The notes: generated by a model from the letters alone, not told the origin. DNA of 64,000 nt from Marifrigoribacter sp965178585 (GCA_965178585.1 OZ238267.1:2108001-2172000), one strand, 5' to 3'. Positions 18,721 to 28,298 are shown, counted from the first letter of the stretch. Program-made: numbers and translations.

Positions 18721-19419
18721 ATGAAAACAAACGAAATTTATATACCAAAAATAAATGGACATAATCTTGATAACATGTCTATAACTGAAATTGGAGATGA
18801 TCATATTTCAACTAGTCTTGAAACTCCAATGAAAAAAAATGCTTTTAAAATTTCAGATGAAGAAAAGAAAAATAAAATTGCAATACTTTTTGAAGAAATT
18901 ATGAATGTTATGGGTTTAGATTTAACAGATGATTCATTAAATGGCACCCCTAAAAGAGTAGCTAAAATGTATATTGATGAAATATTCTCAGGCTTAAATC
19001 CAAAAAACAAACCAAAAATTGCATTGTTCGATAATAAATATCAATATAATCAGATGTTGGTTGAAAAAAACATTACTTTTTATTCTAATTGCGAACATCA
19101 CTTTGTACCCATTATAGGGAAAGCTCATTTAGCTTATATCTCATCTGGTAAAGTTATTGGATTATCAAAATTGAATAGAATTGTTCAATATTATTCAAAA
19201 CGTCCTCAAGTACAAGAAAGATTAACAAACCAAATTGCTAACGAATTATCAAAAGTTTTAAATACCAAAGATATTGCTGTTATTATTGATGCAAAACATT
19301 TGTGTGTATCTTCAAGAGGGATTAAAGATGAGTCCTCTGCTACAGTAACATCCTATTATGGAGGCGCATTTAATAATCCTCAAAAAATAACAGAACTTCA
19401 AAACTATATTAATAATTAA
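18721..19419 (+). CDS. folE: GTP cyclohydrolase I (FolE type)
   Basis: 232 residues. Converts GTP to dihydroneopterin triphosphate. Zinc ligands are visible in NCEHHFVP and KHLCVSSRG, with GTPKRVAKMY and the substrate-binding SKLNRIV. The N-terminal 40 residues are longer than the catalytic core needs. It lies 9 bp after the ABC1 gene. Its place in a TetR-controlled cluster with tspO suggests a pterin cofactor for that pathway and not housekeeping folate. Confidence 0.93.
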   Translation: MKTNEIYIPKINGHNLDNMSITEIGDDHISTSLETPMKKNAFKISDEEKKNKIAILFEEIMNVMGLDLTDDSLNGTPKRVAKMYIDEIFSGLNPKNKPKIALFDNKYQYNQMLVEKNITFYSNCEHHFVPIIGKAHLAYISSGKVIGLSKLNRIVQYYSKRPQVQERLTNQIANELSKVLNTKDIAVIIDAKHLCVSSRGIKDESSATVTSYYGGAFNNPQKITELQNYINN

Positions 19420-19503
19420 TTCAATTCATATAGAATTATTAATAAAACAATAAATTAGTTGATAACAAATAGTAATTTAGTTTACTTAAAATAAAATGTA
19501 AAA

Positions 19504-20046
19504 ATGAAAAATACTTTAATATTTATACTTATAATTTCTTTCTTTAATAAATCAATATCTCAAAACGATTCACCAGTCTCTATTTATGATGTGCAAATAA
19601 ATAGTTTAGCGGGTGAGACTATTAATTTAAAAGATTATCAAGACAAATATATTCTATTTGTTAATGTAGCATCAGAATGCGGTTTTACTGGACAATATGA
19701 GGGTCTTCAAAAATTATATGATACTTATAAAAATCAGCTAATGGTAATTGGTGTTCCTTGTAATCAATTTGGAAGCCAGGAACCTGGAACTGCTCAAGAA
19801 ATTCAAACTTTTTGTAAAGCCAATTATGGAGTCACTTTTTTAATGACAGAAAAAGTAGACGTTAAAGGTGATAATCAGCACCCCTTATATCAATGGTTAA
19901 CGGATAAAGACAAAAATGGAGCTACAAACTCTTCGGTAAAATGGAATTTTCAAAAATACTTAGTTGGTAAAAATGGGCAATATATAGATTATTATTACTC
20001 GATTACTAAACCCTTAAGTAGTAAAATTACAAAACACATAAAGTAA
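19504..20046 (+). CDS. Exported glutathione-peroxidase-family thiol peroxidase
   Basis: 180 residues with a signal peptide (about 1-20). The peroxidatic Cys59 is in NVASECGFTGQY and replaces selenocysteine. Gln and Trp of the catalytic tetrad are in CNQFGSQEPG and VKWNFQKYL. The Cys in GVPCNQ could be resolving, so it is probably thioredoxin-dependent and periplasmic. It has 84 bp of upstream space and may have its own promoter. Confidence 0.9.
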   Translation: MKNTLIFILIISFFNKSISQNDSPVSIYDVQINSLAGETINLKDYQDKYILFVNVASECGFTGQYEGLQKLYDTYKNQLMVIGVPCNQFGSQEPGTAQEIQTFCKANYGVTFLMTEKVDVKGDNQHPLYQWLTDKDKNGATNSSVKWNFQKYLVGKNGQYIDYYYSITKPLSSKITKHIK

Positions 20047-20051
20047 CTAAA

Positions 20052-20222
20052 ATGTTCGGTATCTTTAAATCAAAATCTGAATCAGAAAAGCTTCAAAATA
20101 AATACAATGCATTAATGAAAGATTGGCATAGGCTATCTTCCATTAATCGTTCTCAAAGTGATTTAAAATATTTAGAAGCAGAAGAAGTATTGACTAAAAT
20201 TAACAACTTAAAAAACAAATGA
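20052..20222 (+). CDS. Small Lacal_2735-like protein
   Basis: 56 residues: begins MFGIFKSKSESEKLQNKY, followed by a charged helical stretch ending in EVLTKINNLKNK. The opening and length match the small flavobacterial family named Lacal_2735, whose function is unknown. It starts 5 bp after the peroxidase gene and overlaps the tspO start by 4 bp (ATGA), so it is a genuine operon member. Confidence 0.75.
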   Translation: MFGIFKSKSESEKLQNKYNALMKDWHRLSSINRSQSDLKYLEAEEVLTKINNLKNK

Positions 20223-20680
20223 ATTTAATTAAACTAATTGTAGGGTTTTTAATTATCAATTTTGGGGCATTGGCCATTGGCAGTTGGCTAATGAAAAATG
20301 GCCCTATGACAGATTGGTATATTAATCTAAATCAAGCTCCCTGGACACCACCAGGTTGGCTGTTTGGTGTTGCATGGACTACTATAATGATCTGTTTTTC
20401 TATTTATATGGCATACTTAGTGAAAGAATCTTTTAATACTAAATTAGTAACTCTTTTCAGTATACAATTAGTTCTAAATATTATTTGGAATTATATTTTT
20501 TTTAACCAACATTTAATAGGGTTAGGATTAATAGTTATTATAGGTTTAACTATTGTTGTTACGGTATTTTTATTTTCTTATAAAAATACTTTAGATATTA
20601 AAAGCTTGCTCATTGTGCCTTATTTTTTATGGCTATTAATTGCTACTTCATTAAACACCTATATATATTTATATAACTAA
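20219..20680 (+). CDS. TspO/MBR-family tryptophan-rich membrane protein
   Basis: 153 residues with five hydrophobic helices. The signature WYINLNQAPWTPPGWLFGVAWT (split across residues about 33-54) is the conserved TspO loop and helix 2. Bacterial TspO binds tetrapyrroles and is linked to light or oxidative responses. Start and stop overlap both neighbours. Confidence 0.92.
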   Translation: MNLIKLIVGFLIINFGALAIGSWLMKNGPMTDWYINLNQAPWTPPGWLFGVAWTTIMICFSIYMAYLVKESFNTKLVTLFSIQLVLNIIWNYIFFNQHLIGLGLIVIIGLTIVVTVFLFSYKNTLDIKSLLIVPYFLWLLIATSLNTYIYLYN

Positions 20681-21060
20681 TGGAATTAGATTTTATAGAA
20701 AACATTAATGAGTTTGATGAGAGTGTAGTAAGACTTTATAACTTTGATAAAAGTGAAGCTATATTATTTAGAGATTTAATTAAAAGTACTATTATAGAAA
20801 GAAACATACGATTAGACCTTTCTAAAATAGATTTTATAGAAAACCGTAACTGCAATCTAATTTTTGGGCTTTTTAAAACAGATGAGGGGATGTTAAGCGT
20901 TGACAATAAAACTTTTTATTGTGCATTAACTTTAGAAAACTACAAGAATATGTTGACTCTTTTAGAACCCTTTTGTAATAAAGACACTAAAAGTTATCAG
21001 TATTTATATGATATCGATAATCCGATTGATTTTTTATTCTCTCCAGCGGGCACTTGGTAA
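20680..21060 (+). CDS. Hypothetical protein, TspO-linked
   Basis: 126 residues, not recognised. Soluble and acidic, with a central segment RLDLSKIDFIENRNCNLIF and a C-terminal FLFSPAGTW. Its ATG overlaps the tspO stop by one base, so it is translated in the same operon. It ends 10 bp from the convergent rhlE gene. Confidence 0.65.
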   Translation: MELDFIENINEFDESVVRLYNFDKSEAILFRDLIKSTIIERNIRLDLSKIDFIENRNCNLIFGLFKTDEGMLSVDNKTFYCALTLENYKNMLTLLEPFCNKDTKSYQYLYDIDNPIDFLFSPAGTW

Positions 21061-21070
21061 ATAATAGCTT

Positions 21071-22357
21071 TTATCTATTATTATTGCGTCTTCTTCTATT
21101 GTGTTTTGGATCTTTTGCACCAAAACCTCTTGTATTAGAATTATTTTTTTTATTAGAATTTCTAGAATTCCTTCCTCTATTTCCCCCACCTTGTCCTTGC
21201 TTAATTGGTTTTGTAGAAGCATTTGGATCAGGCTCAAAACCTTCCACAATTTCAACTGGGATTTTAAAACCTATTAATTTTTCAATATCTTTTAAATAGG
21301 ATGTTTCGTCTGCACTTACTAAGGATATAGCCTCACCACTTGCACCTGCCCTACCGGTTCTTCCAATTCTATGTACATAATCTTCAGAAATATTAGGCAA
21401 TTCAAAATTAACAACATGCGGTAATAAAGGAATATCTAATCCTCGCGCTGCAATATCCGTCGCTACTAATACTCGTATAGAGTTACTTTTAAAATTAGCT
21501 AATGCTTTGGTACGTGCTCCTTGAGTTTTATTTCCATGAATTGCAGCAGCAGTAATTCCAGCGGCAATCATTTTTTTACAAAGTCGATTAGCTCCATGTT
21601 TAGTTCTTGTAAAAACCAACACTTGTTTCCAATCTCCATCAGAAATCAATTTAATAATCAATCCTGTTTTTTTATCTTTTGCAACTCGATACACTTTTTG
21701 TTTTATAGCATCAACTGTAGAGTTTTCTGGAGTAGCTTCAACCATTACTGGATGATGCAATAATTCATTAGCTAGTTTTTTTATTTCTTTTGAGAAGGTA
21801 GCAGAAAACAATAAGTTCTGTCTTTTGGAAGGCATTAAATCAATAATCTTTTTAATATCTCTTAAAAAACCCATATCCAGCATTCTATCAGCTTCATCTA
21901 ACACTAATATTTCAACTTTAGCCAATGTAAGAAGTCGTTGATTTTGTAAGTCTAACAATCGTCCTGGTGTTGCGATAAGTACATCTACTCCATTTCGAAT
22001 TTTAGAAACCTGTGGTCTCTGATTTACACCTCCAAAAATAACAGTAGATCTAATGTCTAAAAACTCGCTATATACTTTCACATTATCATACACTTGAGCT
22101 GCTAATTCTCTTGTAGGAGTTAACACTAATGCTCTAATAGGGCGTTTTCTTAATTGTTGCCCCTGAGACAATACTTGAAGCATTGGCAAAGTAAACCCTG
22201 CGGTTTTACCCGTTCCTGTTTGTGCAGAAGCTAACACATCTTTTCGTTCCAATATTAATGGAATTGCTTTTTCTTGAATTGGTGTTGGTGATGAATAGCC
22301 TTGTTTATCAACGGCTTTTAATAAAGCTTTTGATAAGCCCAATGAATTAAATGACAT
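21071..22357 (-). CDS. rhlE: DEAD-box RNA helicase
   Basis: 428 residues. Q-motif GYSSPTPIQ, Walker A AQTGTGKT, DEAD (VLDEADRML), SATFS and HRIGRTGRAG are all intact. The C-terminal tail (about 380-428) is basic and rich in Asn, Arg and Gly, typical of RhlE proteins that bind structured RNA. It probably acts in ribosome assembly or RNA turnover. Confidence 0.93.
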   Translation of the reverse strand: MSFNSLGLSKALLKAVDKQGYSSPTPIQEKAIPLILERKDVLASAQTGTGKTAGFTLPMLQVLSQGQQLRKRPIRALVLTPTRELAAQVYDNVKVYSEFLDIRSTVIFGGVNQRPQVSKIRNGVDVLIATPGRLLDLQNQRLLTLAKVEILVLDEADRMLDMGFLRDIKKIIDLMPSKRQNLLFSATFSKEIKKLANELLHHPVMVEATPENSTVDAIKQKVYRVAKDKKTGLIIKLISDGDWKQVLVFTRTKHGANRLCKKMIAAGITAAAIHGNKTQGARTKALANFKSNSIRVLVATDIAARGLDIPLLPHVVNFELPNISEDYVHRIGRTGRAGASGEAISLVSADETSYLKDIEKLIGFKIPVEIVEGFEPDPNASTKPIKQGQGGGNRGRNSRNSNKKNNSNTRGFGAKDPKHNRRRRNNNR

Positions 22358-22408
22358 AAAAGTGATTAAAAAAATGACTTTTAATTAGTGTCATTTCTGA
22401 ATTGGATG

Positions 22409-22416
22409 CAAATATA
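22409..22416 (-). promoter_or_regulatory. -7 box of the rhlE promoter
   Basis: TATATTTG on the minus strand, an exact TAnnTTTG match, 52 bp before the start codon. Confidence 0.5.
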
Positions 22417-22539
22417 CGTCTTATTAAGCTACAGATACTTTATCCTTAATAAAACACAATACTTAGTATAAAGATTTATTAGATTGTTAAATAAAAAAAA
22501 AGATGAAAGTTGTTGTTACTTACAATATTGCAGGCAAAT

Positions 22540-22574
22540 AAAAAACCAACCATCTGTTAGTTAGATAGTTGAAC
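22540..22574 (-). terminator. Terminator of the tRNA-Pro gene
   Basis: On the minus strand GGTTCAACTATCT is followed by AACTAAC, then AGATGGTTGG and six T. The stem AACTATCT/AGATGGTT has one G-T pair. Confidence 0.65.
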
Positions 22575-22584
22575 CATAAAAAAG

Positions 22585-22660
22585 TCGGGATGAGAGGATT
22601 CGAACCTCCGATCTCTGGTCCCCCAGACCAGCACTTTAAACCGGACTAAGCTACATCCCG
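22585..22660 (-). tRNA. tRNA-Pro (anticodon GGG)
   Basis: Reads CGGGATG...CATCCCG for the acceptor stem, with an intact T-loop (GGTTCGAATCC). The anticodon arm is CTGGT-CTGGGGG-ACCAG, giving GGG at positions 34-36. CCA does not appear to be encoded. Confidence 0.93.
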
Positions 22661-22756
22661 AAATTAGTAGTGCAAAAATATATATATTCTCATAGCTACC
22701 AAACATCCATTCGTTTTAATTGATATATTATTTTAGGTAAAAAAGCGTAATTCAAT

Positions 22757-22764
22757 TACCTTTG
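22757..22764 (+). promoter_or_regulatory. -7 box of the udk promoter
   Basis: TACCTTTG matches TAnnTTTG. It overlaps an in-frame GTG (22764), which rules that codon out as the udk start and supports the ATG at 22779. Confidence 0.6.
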
Positions 22765-22778
22765 TGAAAATCTTTTTT

Positions 22779-23393
22779 ATGCTTGTAATAGGAATTGCCG
22801 GAGGTACTGGAAGTGGTAAAACCACCGTTGTAAATCAAATCATACAAGAACTTCCAGAAGATGAAGTTTGTGTTATTTCTCAGGATTCTTATTACAAAGA
22901 TACCAGTCATTTACTCTTTGATGAACGAACAAAAATAAATTTTGATCACCCAAAAGCTATTGATTTTGACTTATTAGTTTCACACTTAAAGGAATTAAAA
23001 AAAGGAAATCCTATAGAGCAACCTATTTATTCATTTGTTGAGCATAATAGAACTGATGAAACTGTTACTACACATCCCAAAAAAGTTATCATAGTAGAAG
23101 GAATATTAATATTAACTCATACAGATATTAGAGAACTATTTGACATAAAATTATACGTACATGCTGACAGTGACGAACGGTTGATTAGACGTTTAAGAAG
23201 AGATATGTCTGAACGTGGAAGAGATTTAGACGAGGTGTTAAATCGTTATCAGAACACACTAAAACCAATGCATCAACAGTTTATAGAACCGACAAAAGAA
23301 TTTGCCGATATTATTATTCCAAATAATAGGTATAATATGGTTGCTGTAGACTTAATTAGAAAAATCATCAATCAAAGATTAATCGAAAATTGA
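22779..23393 (+). CDS. udk: Uridine kinase
   Basis: 204 residues from the chosen ATG (MLVIGIAGGTGSGKTT). Phosphorylates uridine and cytidine in pyrimidine salvage. Walker A is GGTGSGKT, with the conserved DSYYKD, NFDHPKAIDFD and RRLRRDMSERGRD. An upstream in-frame GTG would lie inside the promoter and is rejected. It overlaps the next gene by 4 bp. Confidence 0.94.
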   Translation: MLVIGIAGGTGSGKTTVVNQIIQELPEDEVCVISQDSYYKDTSHLLFDERTKINFDHPKAIDFDLLVSHLKELKKGNPIEQPIYSFVEHNRTDETVTTHPKKVIIVEGILILTHTDIRELFDIKLYVHADSDERLIRRLRRDMSERGRDLDEVLNRYQNTLKPMHQQFIEPTKEFADIIIPNNRYNMVAVDLIRKIINQRLIEN

Positions 23394-23725
23394 AAAAACT
23401 AAAAGAAATAAAAAACAAAAAATGGGTTAGAATAGCAAGTAATAAATACTTGTTAATTGTAATCTTGTTTATAGTTTGGATGTTTTTTTTTGACACTAAC
23501 TCCTTTTTAATTCATCAAGAATTAAATGAGGATATAAAGAAACTTGAAAACAATAAAAAGGTTTATCAAGATGAAATTGAAAATGATAAGTTATTCATTG
23601 AAAAAATGAAAGATAGTAATGAAATTGAAAAATTTGCAAGGGAGAAGTACTATCTAAAAAAAGAAAATGAAGACATTTATCTTATAGAACACGAAGACAG
23701 TTTAAAAAATAAAACTAATGAGTGA
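23390..23725 (+). CDS. Septum formation initiator (FtsB/DivIC-like)
   Basis: 111 residues: a basic cytoplasmic N-terminus, one membrane helix at about 20-37, then a coiled coil (about 45-85) and a short tail. This is the DivIC/FtsB topology used in the divisome. The best start is a TTG in a TTGA overlap with the udk stop; the first in-frame ATG falls inside the membrane helix. The udk-divIC-mutA order is common in Flavobacteriia. Confidence 0.82.
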   Translation: MKKLKEIKNKKWVRIASNKYLLIVILFIVWMFFFDTNSFLIHQELNEDIKKLENNKKVYQDEIENDKLFIEKMKDSNEIEKFAREKYYLKKENEDIYLIEHEDSLKNKTNE

Positions 23726-25094
23726 TTATTTGTTTAATGAATTTGAAGAAGTTTCATCAAAAGAATGGAAACAAAAAATTCAAGTAGATTTAAAGGGAGC
23801 CGATTATAATGAGACGCTTATCTGGAAAAACATTGAAGGAATTGATGTTAAACCGTTTTATCATCAAGACCAATTTAAAAATCAATTTAAGAATATAGAG
23901 GGATTTCCTAAAGAATGGAATATAGCACAATCTGTTTTTATCGATGATGAAGGAATTGCAAATGAGTTATTATTAGAATCCGTTAATAAAGGAGCCGAAG
24001 CAGTTTATATAACTTCAGATAAGGAATTTGATATTGGTCAAGTTTTTAATGGTTTTAATTTTGAAAAAACAATCATATATTTCAATTTTAACTTCCTTTC
24101 TGAGTCTTTTATCTCTGAAATAAAAAACTACATTTCTAATCAAAAAGCAACTGTTTTTTATAATATAGATATTATAGGACATCTTGCTAGAACTGGAAAT
24201 TGGTTTTATAATTTAAAAAAAGATCATGCTATTTTAGAGCAAAATATTGAAAATAATCCTCAAAGTAATATTTTAAGTGTTGATGGAACTTTGTTTCAAA
24301 ACAGTGGAGCAAACATGGTTCAACAACTTGCTTATTGTTTAGCTCAAGCTAATGAATATCTTAATCATTTTAAAGATAAGATATCTAATTCAGAAAAATT
24401 CTCAATCACATTCAAACTCAGTGTTGGGTCCAACTATTTCTTTGAAATTTCTAAGATTAGAGCATTGAGGAGACTATATTCTTTACTAGCAAAAGAATAT
24501 CATATTTCAACTGAATGTCATATTGTTACATTTCCTTCTAATCGAAATAAAACAATTTACGACTACAACACCAATTTACTCCGAACAACCACTGAAAACA
24601 TGAGTGCTATTCTTGGAGGTGCCAATACGGTTTGTAATTATTCATATGATTCAATTTACCACAAAAGCAATGAATTTGGTGAACGAATTGCTAGAAATCA
24701 ATTACTTATCCTAAAAAAAGAAAGTTATTTCGAGGCTTCAAATAATCCAGCTAAAGGATCTTATTATATTGAAACTTTAACAGATCAACTTTCTGAAAAA
24801 GCATTAGTTCTTTTTAAAGATATCGAAGCAAATGGAGGTTTCCTATCTCAGTTAAAAGAAGGAACCATACAACGTAAAATAAAAGAATCTGCACAAAAAG
24901 AACAGGATTTATTTGATAGTGGAAAAATAGAATTATTAGGTACCAATGTACATGAAAATCTAAATGATGTAATGAAGGATAATTTAGAGTTATATCCATT
25001 TGTAAAAACTAATTCAAGAAAAACACTTTTAGAGCCAATTATAGAAAGAAGGCTTGCCGAAAAACACGAACAAGCAAGATTAAAACAAGAATAA
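23718..25094 (+). CDS. mutA: Methylmalonyl-CoA mutase small subunit
   Basis: 458 residues, resembling the catalytic barrel of the large subunit but lacking the C-terminal B12-binding domain, as expected for the non-catalytic partner. Recognisable segments: FNEFEEVSSKEWKQKIQVDLKG at the start (split), RTGNWFYN and NPAKGSYYIE near 340. It pairs with the large subunit encoded at 25674 to interconvert succinyl-CoA and methylmalonyl-CoA. Confidence 0.9.
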   Translation: MSDYLFNEFEEVSSKEWKQKIQVDLKGADYNETLIWKNIEGIDVKPFYHQDQFKNQFKNIEGFPKEWNIAQSVFIDDEGIANELLLESVNKGAEAVYITSDKEFDIGQVFNGFNFEKTIIYFNFNFLSESFISEIKNYISNQKATVFYNIDIIGHLARTGNWFYNLKKDHAILEQNIENNPQSNILSVDGTLFQNSGANMVQQLAYCLAQANEYLNHFKDKISNSEKFSITFKLSVGSNYFFEISKIRALRRLYSLLAKEYHISTECHIVTFPSNRNKTIYDYNTNLLRTTTENMSAILGGANTVCNYSYDSIYHKSNEFGERIARNQLLILKKESYFEASNNPAKGSYYIETLTDQLSEKALVLFKDIEANGGFLSQLKEGTIQRKIKESAQKEQDLFDSGKIELLGTNVHENLNDVMKDNLELYPFVKTNSRKTLLEPIIERRLAEKHEQARLKQE

Positions 25095-25096
25095 TA

Positions 25097-25666
25097 ATGA
25101 TCAAATACTCACTACTATTATTAACTATACTTTTGACAATAAGTTGTTCAAAACCATTGGATTACAAGTATCAAGATAAAAATCTTACTATTAATTGTAA
25201 TGGAATAGATATAGATTTAGCAAAAGAAGCTTACTTTAGTTTTAGAGAAGATTTAGCCAATTATCCAAAAAATAAAGACCCAAATACGGGTCGAAAAAAT
25301 TATCAATATAGTCTAGCCGCTTTTGTCTATAGTGGTGCTTCTGGTGATGCCGATTACTACGCTATTGCTTCACCACATACTTTGGCTATATTAGAAAAAC
25401 TAAGGCAAGATAAAAATATTTGGATTAATATAAATACTGGAGAACTTAACTATAATTCAGAGTTTTTAAGCTGTTTAATAAATAATATAGATAATGAAGA
25501 TATAAAAGTTTCTTTAAATTCTTTAAAAGAAGTAAATGGAATTCATACCTATTCTTTAGCAGAAAAATATCGTAAAAACATTAGTGATGCTGAAACAGAT
25601 AATTATTTAGCCATGTTTTTAACTTTTGAAACTTATTATAAATACTTATCTCAATACAAGAAATAA
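25097..25666 (+). CDS. Putative lipoprotein within the mutase operon
   Basis: 189 residues with a lipobox ending at Cys17 (LLTISCS). The rest is soluble, with no motif I recognise. It lies 2 bp after mutA and 7 bp before the large subunit, so it is co-transcribed, but nothing in the sequence ties it to B12 chemistry. Confidence 0.7.
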   Translation: MIKYSLLLLTILLTISCSKPLDYKYQDKNLTINCNGIDIDLAKEAYFSFREDLANYPKNKDPNTGRKNYQYSLAAFVYSGASGDADYYAIASPHTLAILEKLRQDKNIWININTGELNYNSEFLSCLINNIDNEDIKVSLNSLKEVNGIHTYSLAEKYRKNISDAETDNYLAMFLTFETYYKYLSQYKK

Positions 25667-25673
25667 TAAAATC

Positions 25674-27743
25674 ATGAAAAGAAAAGATTTACAACATCTC
25701 AATTTTTCAAATTTTGAAGTTTCACAAAATGAACCTACAAAAAAGTTTAACCATGAAAATTTTGTTGCTGGTATACCCCCCTATTTAAGAGGTCCATACT
25801 CAACAATGTATGTTCGGAGACCATGGACCATTCGTCAATATGCAGGTTTTTCAACTGCTGAAGACAGTAATGCATTTTACCGTAGAAATTTAAAAGCTGG
25901 GCAAAAAGGACTTTCTGTAGCTTTTGATTTAGCTACTCATAGAGGATATGATAGTGACCATAATCGTGTTGAAGGTGATGTAGGTAAAGCTGGTGTTGCT
26001 ATTGATAGTGTGGAAGATATGAAAATTTTATTCGATCAAATTCCACTAGATAAAATGAGTGTTTCTATGACCATGAACGGTGCCGTTTTACCTATTATGG
26101 CATTTTTTATAGTTGCAGCAGAAGAACAAGGCATAGCTCCTAAATTACTTTCTGGAACTATACAAAACGATATCTTAAAGGAATTTATGGTTAGAAATAC
26201 ATATATCTACCCACCGACTCCATCGATGAAAATTATCAGCGATATCTTTGAATATACTTCTAATAACATGCCTAAATTTAATTCAATTTCAATTTCAGGT
26301 TATCATATGCAAGAAGCAGGAGCTACTTGTGAAATTGAATTAGCTTATACCTTAGCTGATGGATTAGAATACATAAGAACAGGAATTGAAGCAGGTATGG
26401 ATATCGATAGTTTTGCTCCTAGACTTTCCTTCTTTTGGGCAATAGGAATGGATCATTTTACTGAAATAGCAAAATTAAGAGCCGCAAGATTACTTTGGGC
26501 AAAAATGGTTAAAAAGTTCAATCCAAAAAACCAAAAATCTTTGGCATTACGAACTCATTGTCAAACTAGTGGTTGGAGCTTAACAGAACAGGATCCTTTT
26601 AATAACGTAGCTAGAACTTGTGTTGAAGCTGCTGCTGCTGCGTTTGGTGGGACCCAATCTTTACATACCAATGCTCTTGATGAAGCCATAGCTTTACCAA
26701 CAGATTTTTCAGCAAGAATAGCTAGAAACACCCAAATTTATTTACAGAAAGAAACTCAAATTACAAAAACGGTAGATCCTTGGGCAGGTAGTGAATTTGT
26801 TGAAAAAAAGACTGAAGAAATTGCGAATAAAGCCTGGGAACTTATTCAAGAAGTTGAAGAGTTAGGTGGAATGACAAAGGCAATTGAGTCTGGAATTCCA
26901 AAATTACGAATTGAGGAGGCTGCAGCAAGAAAACAAGCAAGAATTGATTCTGGTCAAGATATTATTGTAGGAGTTAACAAATATCGATTAGAAAAAGAAG
27001 ATCCTCTTCAAATTTTAGATGTAGATAATCAGAAAGTTCGTCAATCTCAGATTGAGAGATTAAACAATATAAAAAATAAAAGAGATGCTTTAAAAGTAAA
27101 AGGTGCTTTATCAAAATTAACAGAATCGGCACAATCAGGTGAAGGAAATTTATTAGCTTTAGCCATTAATGCTGCTCGAGAAAGAGCTACCTTAGGAGAA
27201 ATAAGTGATGCTTTAGAAGAAATATACGGAAGACATAAAGCACAAATTAAATCGTTTAGTGGTGTGTATAGTAAAGAAATAAAGAAAGATTCATCCTTTG
27301 AAAAAGCTAGACAATTAGCTAATAAATTTGCAGAATTAGAAGGAAGACGTCCTCGTATTATGATTGCAAAAATGGGGCAAGATGGTCACGATCGTGGTGC
27401 AAAAGTTGTTGCAACGGGATATGCTGATGTTGGTTTTGATGTAGACATTGGTCCATTATTTCAAACTCCTGAAGAAGCTACTCAACAGGCAATTGAAAAC
27501 GACGTACACATTATTGGTGTTTCTTCCCTAGCTGCTGGTCATAAAACCTTAGTTCCTAAAGTTGTTGAAGAATTAAAAAAACATGATCGCGAAGATATTA
27601 TGGTAGTAGTAGGCGGAGTTATTCCTCCTCAAGATTATCAGTTTTTATTTGACGCTGGTGCAATTGCTGTTTATGGACCTGGTACAAAAATTAGTGAAGC
27701 TGCTATCGACTTATTGCAGATTTTGATTGACTCTGTAGATTAA
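25674..27743 (+). CDS. scpA: Methylmalonyl-CoA mutase large subunit
   Basis: 689 residues from ATG 25674 (MKRKDLQHLNF). A further upstream start would run into the lipoprotein gene. The N-terminal barrel carries RPWTIRQYAGFSTAEDSN and the substrate-binding RTHCQTSGWSLTEQDP. The C-terminal B12 domain has MGQDGHDRGAKV, where His is the lower axial cobalamin ligand, and the GGVIPPQDY loop. It forms the catalytic half of the mutase. Confidence 0.96.
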   Translation: MKRKDLQHLNFSNFEVSQNEPTKKFNHENFVAGIPPYLRGPYSTMYVRRPWTIRQYAGFSTAEDSNAFYRRNLKAGQKGLSVAFDLATHRGYDSDHNRVEGDVGKAGVAIDSVEDMKILFDQIPLDKMSVSMTMNGAVLPIMAFFIVAAEEQGIAPKLLSGTIQNDILKEFMVRNTYIYPPTPSMKIISDIFEYTSNNMPKFNSISISGYHMQEAGATCEIELAYTLADGLEYIRTGIEAGMDIDSFAPRLSFFWAIGMDHFTEIAKLRAARLLWAKMVKKFNPKNQKSLALRTHCQTSGWSLTEQDPFNNVARTCVEAAAAAFGGTQSLHTNALDEAIALPTDFSARIARNTQIYLQKETQITKTVDPWAGSEFVEKKTEEIANKAWELIQEVEELGGMTKAIESGIPKLRIEEAAARKQARIDSGQDIIVGVNKYRLEKEDPLQILDVDNQKVRQSQIERLNNIKNKRDALKVKGALSKLTESAQSGEGNLLALAINAARERATLGEISDALEEIYGRHKAQIKSFSGVYSKEIKKDSSFEKARQLANKFAELEGRRPRIMIAKMGQDGHDRGAKVVATGYADVGFDVDIGPLFQTPEEATQQAIENDVHIIGVSSLAAGHKTLVPKVVEELKKHDREDIMVVVGGVIPPQDYQFLFDAGAIAVYGPGTKISEAAIDLLQILIDSVD

Positions 27744-28277
27744 ATGAATAAATACCTCATTAAAACCGAAAGATTAGGTTTGCGAAATTGGGTTTCTAAC
27801 GATTTAGAACCATTTATACAAATGAGTCAAGATAGAGAGGTTATGGAGTTTTTTCCTAAGCTTCTAAATAAAGAGGAATGCAAGAGTTTTATCGATAGAA
27901 TGCAAATTCATTTTGAGAAATTTGGCTTTTGTTATTTTGCAATAGATTTATTAGAAACAGGTGAATTTATAGGTTTTACAGGAATGTTAAACCAAAATTA
28001 TAAAAGCAAATTTACTCCTTGTGTAGATATTGGTTGGCGTTTAAACAGAAGTGCTTGGGGCAATGGATATGCTACAGAAGCTGCAAAAGGTTGTTTAAAT
28101 TTTGTTTCTGAACAATTGAAACTAAAAGAAATATACTCAATTGCTTCTATACCAAATGTTAGTTCTATAGCTATTATGAAGAAATTAGGAATGCAGTATC
28201 ATTCTAACTTTCAACATCCAGCATTATTGAACAATGATAATTTGAAAAATTGTGCAGTTTATTACAAACAAATTTAA
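27744..28277 (+). CDS. GNAT acetyltransferase (RimJ/RimL-like)
   Basis: 177 residues. Opens with IKTERLGLRNWVSNDLEPF and contains the acetyl-CoA-binding segment WRLNRSAWGNGYATEAAKGC and SIPNVSSIAIMKKLGM, as in RimJ/RimL-type acetyltransferases that use small molecules or protein N-termini. The start codon abuts the mutase stop, so it is probably in the same transcript. The substrate is unknown. Confidence 0.87.
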   Translation: MNKYLIKTERLGLRNWVSNDLEPFIQMSQDREVMEFFPKLLNKEECKSFIDRMQIHFEKFGFCYFAIDLLETGEFIGFTGMLNQNYKSKFTPCVDIGWRLNRSAWGNGYATEAAKGCLNFVSEQLKLKEIYSIASIPNVSSIAIMKKLGMQYHSNFQHPALLNNDNLKNCAVYYKQI

Positions 28278-28298
28278 AGGAATTAAAAAAAATTAAAT

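Noticed and set aside
21054..21299. Plus-strand reading frame antisense to the end of rhlE
   Set aside because: It mirrors the Asn/Arg-rich tail of rhlE; a leucine-rich shadow with no independent support.
22764..22778. Upstream GTG start for udk
   Set aside because: It overlaps the promoter -7 box; the ATG at 22779 gives the family-typical N-terminus.
25626..25673. Longer N-terminus for the methylmalonyl-CoA mutase large subunit
   Set aside because: It would overlap the lipoprotein gene. The ATG at 25674 gives the conserved start.
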